A stretch of DNA of 64,000 nt, taken from Oceanicaulis sp. HTCC2633 (lineage in GTDB: Bacteria; Pseudomonadota; Alphaproteobacteria; Caulobacterales; Maricaulaceae). The stretch covers positions 430,916 to 494,915 of the forward strand of contig NZ_CH672428.1 in the NCBI RefSeq assembly GCF_000152745.1, written 5' to 3'. The notes beneath the pieces are model-generated. The model searched no databases and was not told the DNA's origin. It was given only the letters and a program-made list of their open reading frames with translations. Positions 50,428 through 58,343 of this stretch are shown piece by piece; the stretch's first letter is position 1; every line of letters starts with the position of its first letter. Both the position numbers and the translations under genes were made by a program.

Positions 50428-51581
50428 ATATTATTAAAGGTACATCAAAAGAAGAATTCTTCGAGAAATACTATGGACAGCGCCTCCTTCGTAGTCATTT
50501 AGGTATTGAATCGGTATTGACCCTGATTGATTGGGATAAATTTAATTCATTGCTCGACATTACTACAGTGCACAATGGAAAAAACATTGGTTACTCAAAA
50601 AGTGGGGAGGCTGAATTTAATCCTTCTAGTATATGGCTCCAAAATGGAAAGCTGTCCTCGCAAGAAGTGAGCAACTTAATTTCCACCGGCCACACGTTTA
50701 TAATTAACTCTATACATACACGGTTAAATAGTTTCGACTCCCTAGCAAATGATATGCAATCTGTATTCAGGGAGGACGTCAATTTCAATATTTACCTATC
50801 CCAAAAGCCTGAAGTCGGTTTTGGTCTCCATTGGGATGATCATGATGTGTTTGCTATACAGGTTTATGGTCGAAAATATTGGAAAGTTTTCGGCTTTAGT
50901 GAACCCCATCCCCTCGAAAGGAAAAAGGGAAAACAATTTAAAGAACATATAGAGCCAATTTGGGAAGGCTATCTAGAGCAAGGCGACTGTTTATATCTTC
51001 CCAGAGGCATGTGGCATTCAGTAGTTTCTACAGGCATACCGTCCATGCATATCACCTGTGGGGTGAACGGCTTCACATCTATAGACATCTTAAATTGGAT
51101 GGTTGCTCACGCCAAAGATTGTGATCTTCTAAGAAAGGGCATTGCTCCGAATTGCTTGGATTTTAAAGATACATCAGATGCCATTCAAGATTGGGTATCT
51201 GATTTTCTCAAAGACAATCCAGTAGAGCGCTATTGGGATGATAAACAGGCTCATAGATCACCTAGATCTATAGCGAATTTTCCATCTTCTTTAAATGTAA
51301 CGTGGACCAGTAATAGCGACGCGTGTAAAATACGTTACATGGGTCCCGAAAACCCACTTACTTGGAACTCTGACAATTCCACCTTTGTTGTCATTAATGG
51401 TAAGGAATATAAATTCGACTTGGATATAAAACCACTTGTTGATCTAATATTTGAGAATATTGAACATGATTCAAAGCAAATTCTTAATAAGGCGGATGAT
51501 ATAGGTGCTTCAGATAAGCTATTAGAATTACTAAAAACACTAGAGTACGATGGTGTTATTTCTCGTGTGAATTATGAATAG
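50412..51581 (+). CDS. JmjC/cupin-type Fe(II)/2-oxoglutarate hydroxylase
   Basis: A 389-aa protein like the ribosomal-oxygenase (RoxA/YcfD) and cupin_8 JmjC enzymes. The iron triad is visible: His140-x-Asp142 in LHWDDHDVFAIQVYGRKYW and His202 in LPRGMWHSVVS. Lys in GRKYWKVF and the following strand resemble the 2-oxoglutarate site. No signal peptide, so it acts in the cytoplasm. As the fourth gene of the coupled RiPP operon it probably hydroxylates a side chain of the core peptide, before or after crosslinking. ATG at 50412 overlaps the peptidase gene by 16 bp. Confidence 0.83.
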   Translation: MHKFVDIIKGTSKEEFFEKYYGQRLLRSHLGIESVLTLIDWDKFNSLLDITTVHNGKNIGYSKSGEAEFNPSSIWLQNGKLSSQEVSNLISTGHTFIINSIHTRLNSFDSLANDMQSVFREDVNFNIYLSQKPEVGFGLHWDDHDVFAIQVYGRKYWKVFGFSEPHPLERKKGKQFKEHIEPIWEGYLEQGDCLYLPRGMWHSVVSTGIPSMHITCGVNGFTSIDILNWMVAHAKDCDLLRKGIAPNCLDFKDTSDAIQDWVSDFLKDNPVERYWDDKQAHRSPRSIANFPSSLNVTWTSNSDACKIRYMGPENPLTWNSDNSTFVVINGKEYKFDLDIKPLVDLIFENIEHDSKQILNKADDIGASDKLLELLKTLEYDGVISRVNYE

Positions 51582-51599
51582 TCATATATGTGACACTCA

Positions 51600-52318
51600 T
51601 TTTTACCCCGCTTTGCGAGAGTCTTAGGGTGATTTGAGCCCTCTTTGATTACAGTACAAGAGGCCATGGCGCGAAGCCTTGACAGAGCTGGGCGCCCTGC
51701 CCGGAGGTGAAGATCAGGCAACGATAACCCACAGGCTTCATCCAGCTGAGCTGCGAGTGACGTCAAGTCCGCCGTTAGCCGCTCAGAACGGGTCTCGCTT
51801 GCGGCAGCGAGAGGAAGAACGCCTCATTGAGATGCTCGCGACGGAGCCTGCCATTGAAGCTTTCCACAAAGTCATTCTACCAGCGCATCCAGCTAGATGG
51901 CGACACGATCGCCAGATGGCTAGGGTTAGGCGATTAGGCAAAGTCTTTCGCGTGTGCAGTCATCAATCACCGCCAGTATCCTGAATCAACCTCCGTCGGT
52001 GAGCTGTTTGGTGAGGGTCCACAGGCATCTGCGTCTCGATCACGCGCCACGCCCGCCGTCTGTTCATCTCGAAGACCATCCGCAGATGCGCCAGAGCTTC
52101 GCGTCAAGCCGCGGCACCACCACGTCTTCCCAAGAGCTCTTTCAGCACTGTGTTATCCGGCATTCCTTTGGCGAGATGCAACTTCAGCTAGCTATTCTCT
52201 TCCTTGAGCACCCTAGCCGTTTGTCCACTGACGCACCTATCCCGGCGAATTTGCACTTCCGCCAAAGGCGTTACCGCCTCCTGCACGCGCAGGACAGCAA
52301 TGACCTGTAATACGATAA
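51600..52318 (-). pseudogene. Decayed IS3-family transposase (OrfB-like) remnant
   Basis: Read on the minus strand, pieces of an IS3-group transposase appear in different frames with stops between. These include KLHLAKGMPDN near 52160-52190, DDCTRE-like text near 51950, ESFNGRLREHLNEALFLSL near 51810-51870 (the conserved end of the integrase core) and a tail ending near 51600. No intact frame and no clear terminal repeats remain. It separates the RiPP operon from the Fic gene and shows past IS activity in the island. Confidence 0.75.
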
Positions 52319-52539
52319 AAACGTGAACGCTGCATCGCTCATCCCTTATTTCGGCCAACCCCTCCCCTTCCCTGGAGGAGTTTCAGGGTTTCACTTCATT
52401 TTCCACAATGGCGTGAAAATCAAAACTGCAAAAACATGTTCCTACAAGATCGTTACAATCTGCTGCGCTCAATCATAAGATAAGTTCTGCAAAAGGTAGT
52501 GGATTCATATTTCTGAAGGTGATTTTGTTTTTACTTAAA
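52319..52539. other. Short AT-rich spacer
   Basis: No gene, repeat or RNA was seen between the IS remnant and the Fic gene. Confidence 0.4.
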
Positions 52540-53391
52540 TCAATCATCATATTGGTTTATATATTTGAGATAGTTGTGATATTTTACTATAATATCCATA
52601 ATAGTGCCGGCAAAATATTCCCAATTGTTTTTAATGTATAAATTCAGATATGACTTTAATAATTCACCTGAAAATAAATACTGCATAGGGCCCAACGGGA
52701 GTGATGGCTTCGCGATAATATCATAATTCATCAGGTCTATTATAAAAAGTGCTCTTGCGGTTCTTCCGGTACCATCCAAAAAAGGATGGGTTGTGTTAAA
52801 GTCAGCAAATCGCCGAATTGCCCAAAGAAGTGGGGTGTGATAATCTGATATCTGGCGATTTTCACGTATAAAGAGACAATCCTCTATCTCCGATGTTTTA
52901 GGATATACAACTCTATACCCTCCAGGGCCACGGCTGGTCTGGGCACGATTCGTTCGAAATTGTCGCTCTGAGCCGTACAGCCAGCTGCCGAGACCTTCCA
53001 TCGCTTCAACACCTCCAGCTCCTGGTGTGAACGCATTGCGATAGGCGTGCACGATGGCTTCTGTGCTGGGTCTAAGAAAAAATCGCCTCAAGCTTGGACC
53101 GCCCCCCTCTATTTTAAAGTATTTAGAGCGAATAGATTTTATGTCATGCTCCAACTGATACGCGAGACGCAATTCCAATCCGAATACATCTTCAGTATTT
53201 TTCCAAACTAGATCGCTCTCACAAAGCATGGACTGAACGGCGAGAGAGCGCTCAACAAGTCCTGGTGATGAGACATCCGGCAGGGCACTAATCCGGACGT
53301 GATGTTCATCTCCTTTCAAGATATATGTCTTGGGAGCAACTCTATCAGTTTTAGAGTATGATTCCCTATCAAACCCGCTTTCTGACATCAT
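52540..53391 (-). CDS. Fic domain protein
   Basis: A 283-aa protein. The Fic motif begins at His202: HPFLDGTGRTARALFI, against the canonical HPF-x-(D/E)-GN-(G/K)-R. The catalytic His, the acidic residue and the Arg are kept, but Asn is Thr. A DUF4172/Fic_N-like N-terminal part is suggested by GSSA-free text around residues 30-60, but this is not certain. Fic proteins add AMP or other nucleotide parts to target proteins. No antitoxin partner is adjacent. AGGTGA precedes the ATG at 53391. It is alone between the IS remnant and the exporter genes. Confidence 0.88.
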   Translation of the reverse strand: MMSESGFDRESYSKTDRVAPKTYILKGDEHHVRISALPDVSSPGLVERSLAVQSMLCESDLVWKNTEDVFGLELRLAYQLEHDIKSIRSKYFKIEGGGPSLRRFFLRPSTEAIVHAYRNAFTPGAGGVEAMEGLGSWLYGSERQFRTNRAQTSRGPGGYRVVYPKTSEIEDCLFIRENRQISDYHTPLLWAIRRFADFNTTHPFLDGTGRTARALFIIDLMNYDIIAKPSLPLGPMQYLFSGELLKSYLNLYIKNNWEYFAGTIMDIIVKYHNYLKYINQYDD

Positions 53392-54109
53392 CTATCACCT
53401 AATTTCTTACCGACAATGTAGATGATCACCTCGAATGGGCGTATCGCCTAATAACTCCTTCAGAGTCGAGCAAGTCGGAATCCGGACAGTATCGCTATAA
53501 CTATTATTATCCACCATTTTAGCTGAACTTAGAAGTATGATCGCATCCAAAATTGCGAATGGCTTCCTCTATAATTCGATGAGATAGCAGCCGCACCCAG
53601 CGTTTCAGTCCAATTAAATGCAACCTACAATAGCTCATGATTGTCAGCTCTCTATTCAGACTTTTAGGCAGGTAAAGATCAAAATGCTCCTCATGCTAAG
53701 TACTAATTTTTGTCTCTAATACAGTTCCGATAAAGGCTCAAATGAATGCGATGATCCCAAAACATACTTAGTCTCGAGCATTTTCTCGAAAGCGCCACTG
53801 ACTGACGTTTCAAAAAATACTAACTGCCGAAACGCCGCGCTTTCTGGCCACATTACCCTCGCGATTGACTATTCCAGACTAGGCGACCAACACACCGACG
53901 TTCGCTCATCCAAACGCTTAAGGTTTGATGTCAGATGATTTTTCAGGCGAGAGCCTTCGGTCCCACATTGCCCACCATCGGTTCGCCTACGCTTCACATA
54001 TGAGGACATGGCCCTTCCCTTGTTCCCCCTTGCCCGTATGACAAGACGGCCCAAGGAATATCGAGCCCCCCGTTTCAACAAAGCGTGCATAAGAATCTCG
54101 ACGAAGATT
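53392..54109. other. Gene-poor region upstream of Fic and downstream of the exporter
   Basis: 718 bp without a credible gene. A minus-strand frame at 53869-54090 (73 aa, basic) has no family features. It may hold IS debris and the Fic promoter. The exporter's 3' end overlaps a hairpin at 54092-54111 (AGAATCT, 6-base loop, AGATTCT). Confidence 0.4.
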
Positions 54110-56260
54110 CTAATCTGCGTTCTTGCTGGTTCTCTTACTCGTCATGACCGAACGGTCGATTAGATGGACACGGCCGCCGACTATAGTCACCACCCGGTCC
54201 GCCCGTTCCACCAATGCGGGTCGATGGGCCACGACGATGCGGGTGATGGGCATCTGGCTGATAGAGTCGGCGATGACATTCTCAGTCGCAGGATCGAGAT
54301 TGGCAGTGCCCTCGTCCAGGATCAAAATCCTGGGATCGCGATAGAGAGCCCGGGCCAGAAGCACGCGTTGCCGCTGTCCACCCGACAGGGCGGAGCCCAT
54401 ATCGCCCACCAGCGATAGGAACTGCATAGGCATGGCGGCGATTTCATCATGGATGCGTGCGGCATGGGCGGCCGCATGAATCCGCTCCATATCCATATCG
54501 GGATCAAAGAAGCTGATATTATCCGCAATGGTGCCGGAGAGCAGCTGGTCATCCTGCGCCACCACTCCCACCTGGGCGCGCCAGCGCCGCCAGCCGATTG
54601 TATTCGCAGGCTTTCCATCCAGAAGGATCTCGCCTTCATCAGGTACATAAAGGCCCAGCATGAGTTTGAGCAGCGTAGACTTCCCGCCGCCGGAGGCACC
54701 AGTTATAGCAACAAATTCACCCGCCCTCACGTGTAGATCTGCGCCAGACAAGACGGGACGATCCCCGGCACCGTATTTGAAGACCACATTGCGGGCCTCG
54801 ATCTCGCCTGTAATGTCCTCGAGTATGCCAGTCTCCGCACCAAGTGTTTCATCGCGTTCCGTATGGACAATGTCGCCGATCCGTTCCAGGTGCAGGCTTA
54901 GAAGGCGTAAATTAAACGCCTCGTTGATCAGAGCCATGACCCGGTCGGTAAATGTCTGGCGGAAGCTGAGATAGGCGAACAGCATGCCCACTGAGAAGCC
55001 ATCGCCCGCCAGAATCATCTGCCCAGCCAGGTAAACGACAAAGATGGTCTGAATCCCTGCAATGCAGGTCTGGAGTGCATTGCGGATGATCTCGAACCGA
55101 CTCAGCGAGAACTTCCGGTTCACCGTATAGGCAAACAGATTGCGCCAGGTACTCTCGCGTTCACTTTCTCGACCCATCAGTTTGAGTGTGCGCGAAGCGC
55201 GCACACTCTCGATCAGATGGCTTTGCTCCTTGGCCTGAGCGACGATGGCTTGTTCACTCCGTCGTCGCACCACCGGGTAAAAGGAAAAAGTGATGATCAC
55301 GCTCAGCGCCAGAGCGACCAGAACCACCATCGTCAACGTGACCGAATAGAAGAATAGAATCACCAACGCGACCAACGCCATGACCCCGTCGATCAACGCA
55401 GTCGCTGCGCCCCGGGTTAATACATCCTGGATGGGCCGGGTCGACTGCACACGCGAGAGAATGTCACCCACGTGGCGCTTTTCATGAAAGCTGATTGGCA
55501 GGCGCAGCAGATGACGGACCATATTTCCGATCATCTGGAAGGTCATCAATTGCCCCACGACCTGCAGGGCATAGGCGCGCAAGGCGGTCAGCCCTGCCTG
55601 CAGGATCATCAGGGAGCCAAACCCAAGCGCAAGAACCGCCAGCAGCCCTGGATCACCGCGGGCGATCGCCTCGTCGATCACCAGCTGGATGTAGAAGGGC
55701 GCAGCGAACACCGCCACCTGCAGCACGGCGGACAGGACGATGATTTGTCCGAAAGAGGCCCAGAACCCCTCCATTTTAGACCACAGGCTAGTTAGGTGTG
55801 TGGATTGGGTGGCGCTTACGGGCTCGAATTCGTCCGCAGGGGTCAGTTCAAGTACCACTCCGGTGAAATGCTTAGAGGCCTCTTCAAAGCTCAGCGTCCG
55901 CTGCCCCATGGCCGGATCATGCACGGTGATGGACTTCGGCGTTGCCTTGGCTAGGACCACGAAATGATTGAGGTCCCAGTGCATAATAGCGGGCGTGCGC
56001 ACCTTGCTCAGCGCTGCCAGCTCCACCTTCAGCGCCCGTGTTGCGAGCCCCAGCCCGTCGGCCATGGTCATCAGGGTTCGCAGGCTGGCTCCGGAGATGG
56101 ACAGACCGGTGCGCTGGCGCATACCGTTGAGATCCACATCATGACCGTGCCAGCGTGCCACCATGGTCATGCAGGCCAACCCGCATTCGGCCGTTTCGGC
56201 TCCCATGATGATCGGTAGTTTGCGACCCTTGAACAGGTTCAATGCATCGTCTCGGGTCAC
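54110..56260 (-). CDS. Peptidase-containing ABC transporter (C39 PCAT), RiPP/bacteriocin exporter
   Basis: A 716-aa transporter with three parts. The N-terminal C39 peptidase has Cys26 (ETAECGLACMTM), His99 (HWDLNHFVVL) and Asp115 (VHDPAMG), the catalytic triad that cuts after double glycine. The membrane domain (about 165-440) has about six helices. The ATPase shows GASGGGKSTLLKL (Walker A), LSGGQRQRVLLARAL (signature) and ILILDEGTANLD (Walker B). It cleaves a GG leader and exports the core through the inner membrane. GTG at 56260 is preceded by an AGAGGCG site. It follows the HlyD gene after 70 bp. The RiPP precursor at 47338 is the only GG-leader peptide I found in the island, so it is the best substrate candidate. 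Confidence 0.93.
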   Translation of the reverse strand: MTRDDALNLFKGRKLPIIMGAETAECGLACMTMVARWHGHDVDLNGMRQRTGLSISGASLRTLMTMADGLGLATRALKVELAALSKVRTPAIMHWDLNHFVVLAKATPKSITVHDPAMGQRTLSFEEASKHFTGVVLELTPADEFEPVSATQSTHLTSLWSKMEGFWASFGQIIVLSAVLQVAVFAAPFYIQLVIDEAIARGDPGLLAVLALGFGSLMILQAGLTALRAYALQVVGQLMTFQMIGNMVRHLLRLPISFHEKRHVGDILSRVQSTRPIQDVLTRGAATALIDGVMALVALVILFFYSVTLTMVVLVALALSVIITFSFYPVVRRRSEQAIVAQAKEQSHLIESVRASRTLKLMGRESERESTWRNLFAYTVNRKFSLSRFEIIRNALQTCIAGIQTIFVVYLAGQMILAGDGFSVGMLFAYLSFRQTFTDRVMALINEAFNLRLLSLHLERIGDIVHTERDETLGAETGILEDITGEIEARNVVFKYGAGDRPVLSGADLHVRAGEFVAITGASGGGKSTLLKLMLGLYVPDEGEILLDGKPANTIGWRRWRAQVGVVAQDDQLLSGTIADNISFFDPDMDMERIHAAAHAARIHDEIAAMPMQFLSLVGDMGSALSGGQRQRVLLARALYRDPRILILDEGTANLDPATENVIADSISQMPITRIVVAHRPALVERADRVVTIVGGRVHLIDRSVMTSKRTSKNAD

Positions 56261-56330
56261 GCGCGCCTCTGGGGAAATTGGCTGCCTGATTCAGGCTTTG
56301 GTCTTGCAGGCTTGAAACCGTACGCCATCC

Positions 56331-57575
56331 TTACCCCCTGCGTCCGGCTGCGAAGAGCGGATCGAAAAGCCATTCGATCAAACTGCGCCGGTCAAGAATT
56401 ATATCAGCGTTTAACAGCAGGCCCGGCTGAAGCGGAATGGTCTCGCCATAGGCGTCGACCTCTGCGCGTTCTAGCATCGCCTCCACCCGAAAAACCGGTT
56501 CTTGCAGGTTGAGGCCGGGGATGGCAGCCTCATTCGGGGCTAGCACGGTACGCGAGATGGCGGTGATGGTGGCCTTACCCGAGCCAAAGCGCTGATGAGG
56601 ATAGGCCTGATACATCAAGCGGACATCCTGTCCTACATGAATGAAGCCAGCGGCTCGGGTGGGTAAATAGAGCTCGGCTACTAACTCTCCATCCTCGGGC
56701 ATCAACACAGCGACGGTCTCGCCCGGCGCTAGGGTCTGGCCTTGCCGTACGGGCAGGGCCGCTACCCGGACATCGGCCGGGGCAGTGATGACGCCCTCGT
56801 TGCGGGCGCTTTGCGTTGTGATGCGCTCATCCAGTGCTGCGCGTACGGAGGCTGCGCGAGCGCGCTCGGCTTCGATCTGCAAGGGAAGAGATTGAAGCGC
56901 AGCGCGAACTTCAAGAATCTGACGGGAGATCGTGGCGTCGTTGCGTTCCAGCGCGGCCAGCTCCTGGCGCGCGGCAAGCGCCATGAGACGACGGTCATCG
57001 AGCTCCCGGCCCGACATATAGCCTCGCTCTGATAAGATTACCGCGCGCTCTATCTGTTCATCGGCGAGTGTGATGCGTTCGCGCTGCAAGCTGATCTGGC
57101 GCGAGAGCCCGGCCCGCTCGGTCATGAACCCGTGCAACGCGCCTGTAAGCCGGGCTTCATCCTGTTCCATGCGGGCGATTTCAGCATTGGCACTGCGCTC
57201 GGCGGCATCGGTTTGTGCTTGTAGTGCGCTCATCACGCGTGCGCCCGATGCACCGTCCAGCGTGTCGGTATCGAGCCGCAAACGGGCGAGCGGGGCACCG
57301 GCGGACACGATATCGCCTTCCTGCACTAAAAGAGCCTCGATCTGGCCGCCTTGCAGGGCCAGGGCCCTGATCACGCCTTGGTCGGGTGTCAGCCAGCCCT
57401 GCACCATTTCCTTACGCGAATAGCTTGCAGTACTTGCGAAGATCACAACGCTGGCGATGGTGAGCGACGCAATCGCGATCAGAAGCTTTAACGGCAAAGG
57501 CAGAGCTAGAACCACTTCACCATCCAGCCGTTGCGTTGCGTGCTCCATGGCCTCCTTATGAAACAGGTTGGACAT
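56331..57575 (-). CDS. HlyD family periplasmic adaptor of a peptide exporter
   Basis: A 414-aa membrane-fusion protein. One N-terminal transmembrane helix (about 30-52: LKLLIAIASLTIASVVIFA) is followed by a biotinyl/lipoyl-like half (IEALLVQEGDIVSAGAPLARL), a long coiled-coil hairpin (about 115-250), the second lipoyl half (GVITAPADVRVAALPVRQGQTLAPGE) and a C-terminal beta-barrel. It links the C39 ABC exporter to an outer-membrane channel, probably a host TolC. ATG at 57575 has AGGATC close upstream; a longer frame from 57617 is not needed. Confidence 0.92.
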   Translation of the reverse strand: MSNLFHKEAMEHATQRLDGEVVLALPLPLKLLIAIASLTIASVVIFASTASYSRKEMVQGWLTPDQGVIRALALQGGQIEALLVQEGDIVSAGAPLARLRLDTDTLDGASGARVMSALQAQTDAAERSANAEIARMEQDEARLTGALHGFMTERAGLSRQISLQRERITLADEQIERAVILSERGYMSGRELDDRRLMALAARQELAALERNDATISRQILEVRAALQSLPLQIEAERARAASVRAALDERITTQSARNEGVITAPADVRVAALPVRQGQTLAPGETVAVLMPEDGELVAELYLPTRAAGFIHVGQDVRLMYQAYPHQRFGSGKATITAISRTVLAPNEAAIPGLNLQEPVFRVEAMLERAEVDAYGETIPLQPGLLLNADIILDRRSLIEWLFDPLFAAGRRG

Positions 57576-58343
57576 AGATCCTGCCCTCAAATTAGAATCT
57601 GAAACAGGAAACCACATTCCCGTAAAAGGTTTTTAATTATAATAATTTCCCTCATGAGGGGAGCGCAAGTGCTAATGTGTCAACATGGATATCACTTGCC
57701 CCAAGCCCATCGCCGCGATGACCTAGGAGTATTAAAGTCCCACGGACGATACTTTGCTGGCGTGACATCAGAACCAGAACTGGTTGATTATGATCTCTCT
57801 ACCGTGGCTTCTTGATGGGCGTCACGCGATGAGATGGTAAGACTCGCCTATGAAATAAGCCTATTCCTAGCTTACGCGCTCTGCACCGTCGCTTCCAGGA
57901 ATTACAGTTTACGAAAGGTTCAGAACGTTCTGGCCACAGCATCGTTGGGATCTGAATCCCGATGACGAAGATCTTAGCCCTGCTTCGAAAGAGAACATGT
58001 CGCTGACCCGTCCAAGTGTCCCGCTCGCGCACATGTAAGACGAAGACTGCGTCAAATGCTGCGAGAGGATCGCCCACTGCAAAGCCCGCGAATGGTCGCT
58101 ACCGGGATCTGCCAGTTAGGCGCAGGAGGGGACGTAAAAACTAGCGGGTACTTGCGGCCCTAAATATGTTCATCTTAACGCGCAATCCTATCGGCAACAC
58201 GACTCCAGATGGCCGTCTTTAATTACAGAATCACGGGCAAGCGGTCTTTGTGGAGAGCTCAGAGCCAGAAACCGACGGCAAATCGATGTTTCAAGTCTTG
58301 AGGTCCGGCATACTCGAAAAAGCATTACCGCAAATCTGCCCCG
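57576..58343. other. Intergenic region with unrecognised remnants
   Basis: 768 bp. Next to hlyD a 12-bp palindrome CCCTCATGAGGG (57649-57660) and an AT-rich stretch with a minus-strand TATAAT (near 57633) may be the exporter promoter. A 92-codon minus frame at 57799-58077 has no family features and is probably not a gene. Confidence 0.4.

Noticed and set aside
53869-54090. 73-codon minus frame after the exporter, considered as a second precursor peptide
   Set aside because: There is no double-glycine leader pattern (its GG is preceded by TD and not by L-x-x-I-x), no ribosome site, and it is rich in Arg/Lys.
57799-58077. 92-codon minus frame between hlyD and the nuclease-like gene
   Set aside because: No recognisable transposase or other motif; probably decayed DNA.
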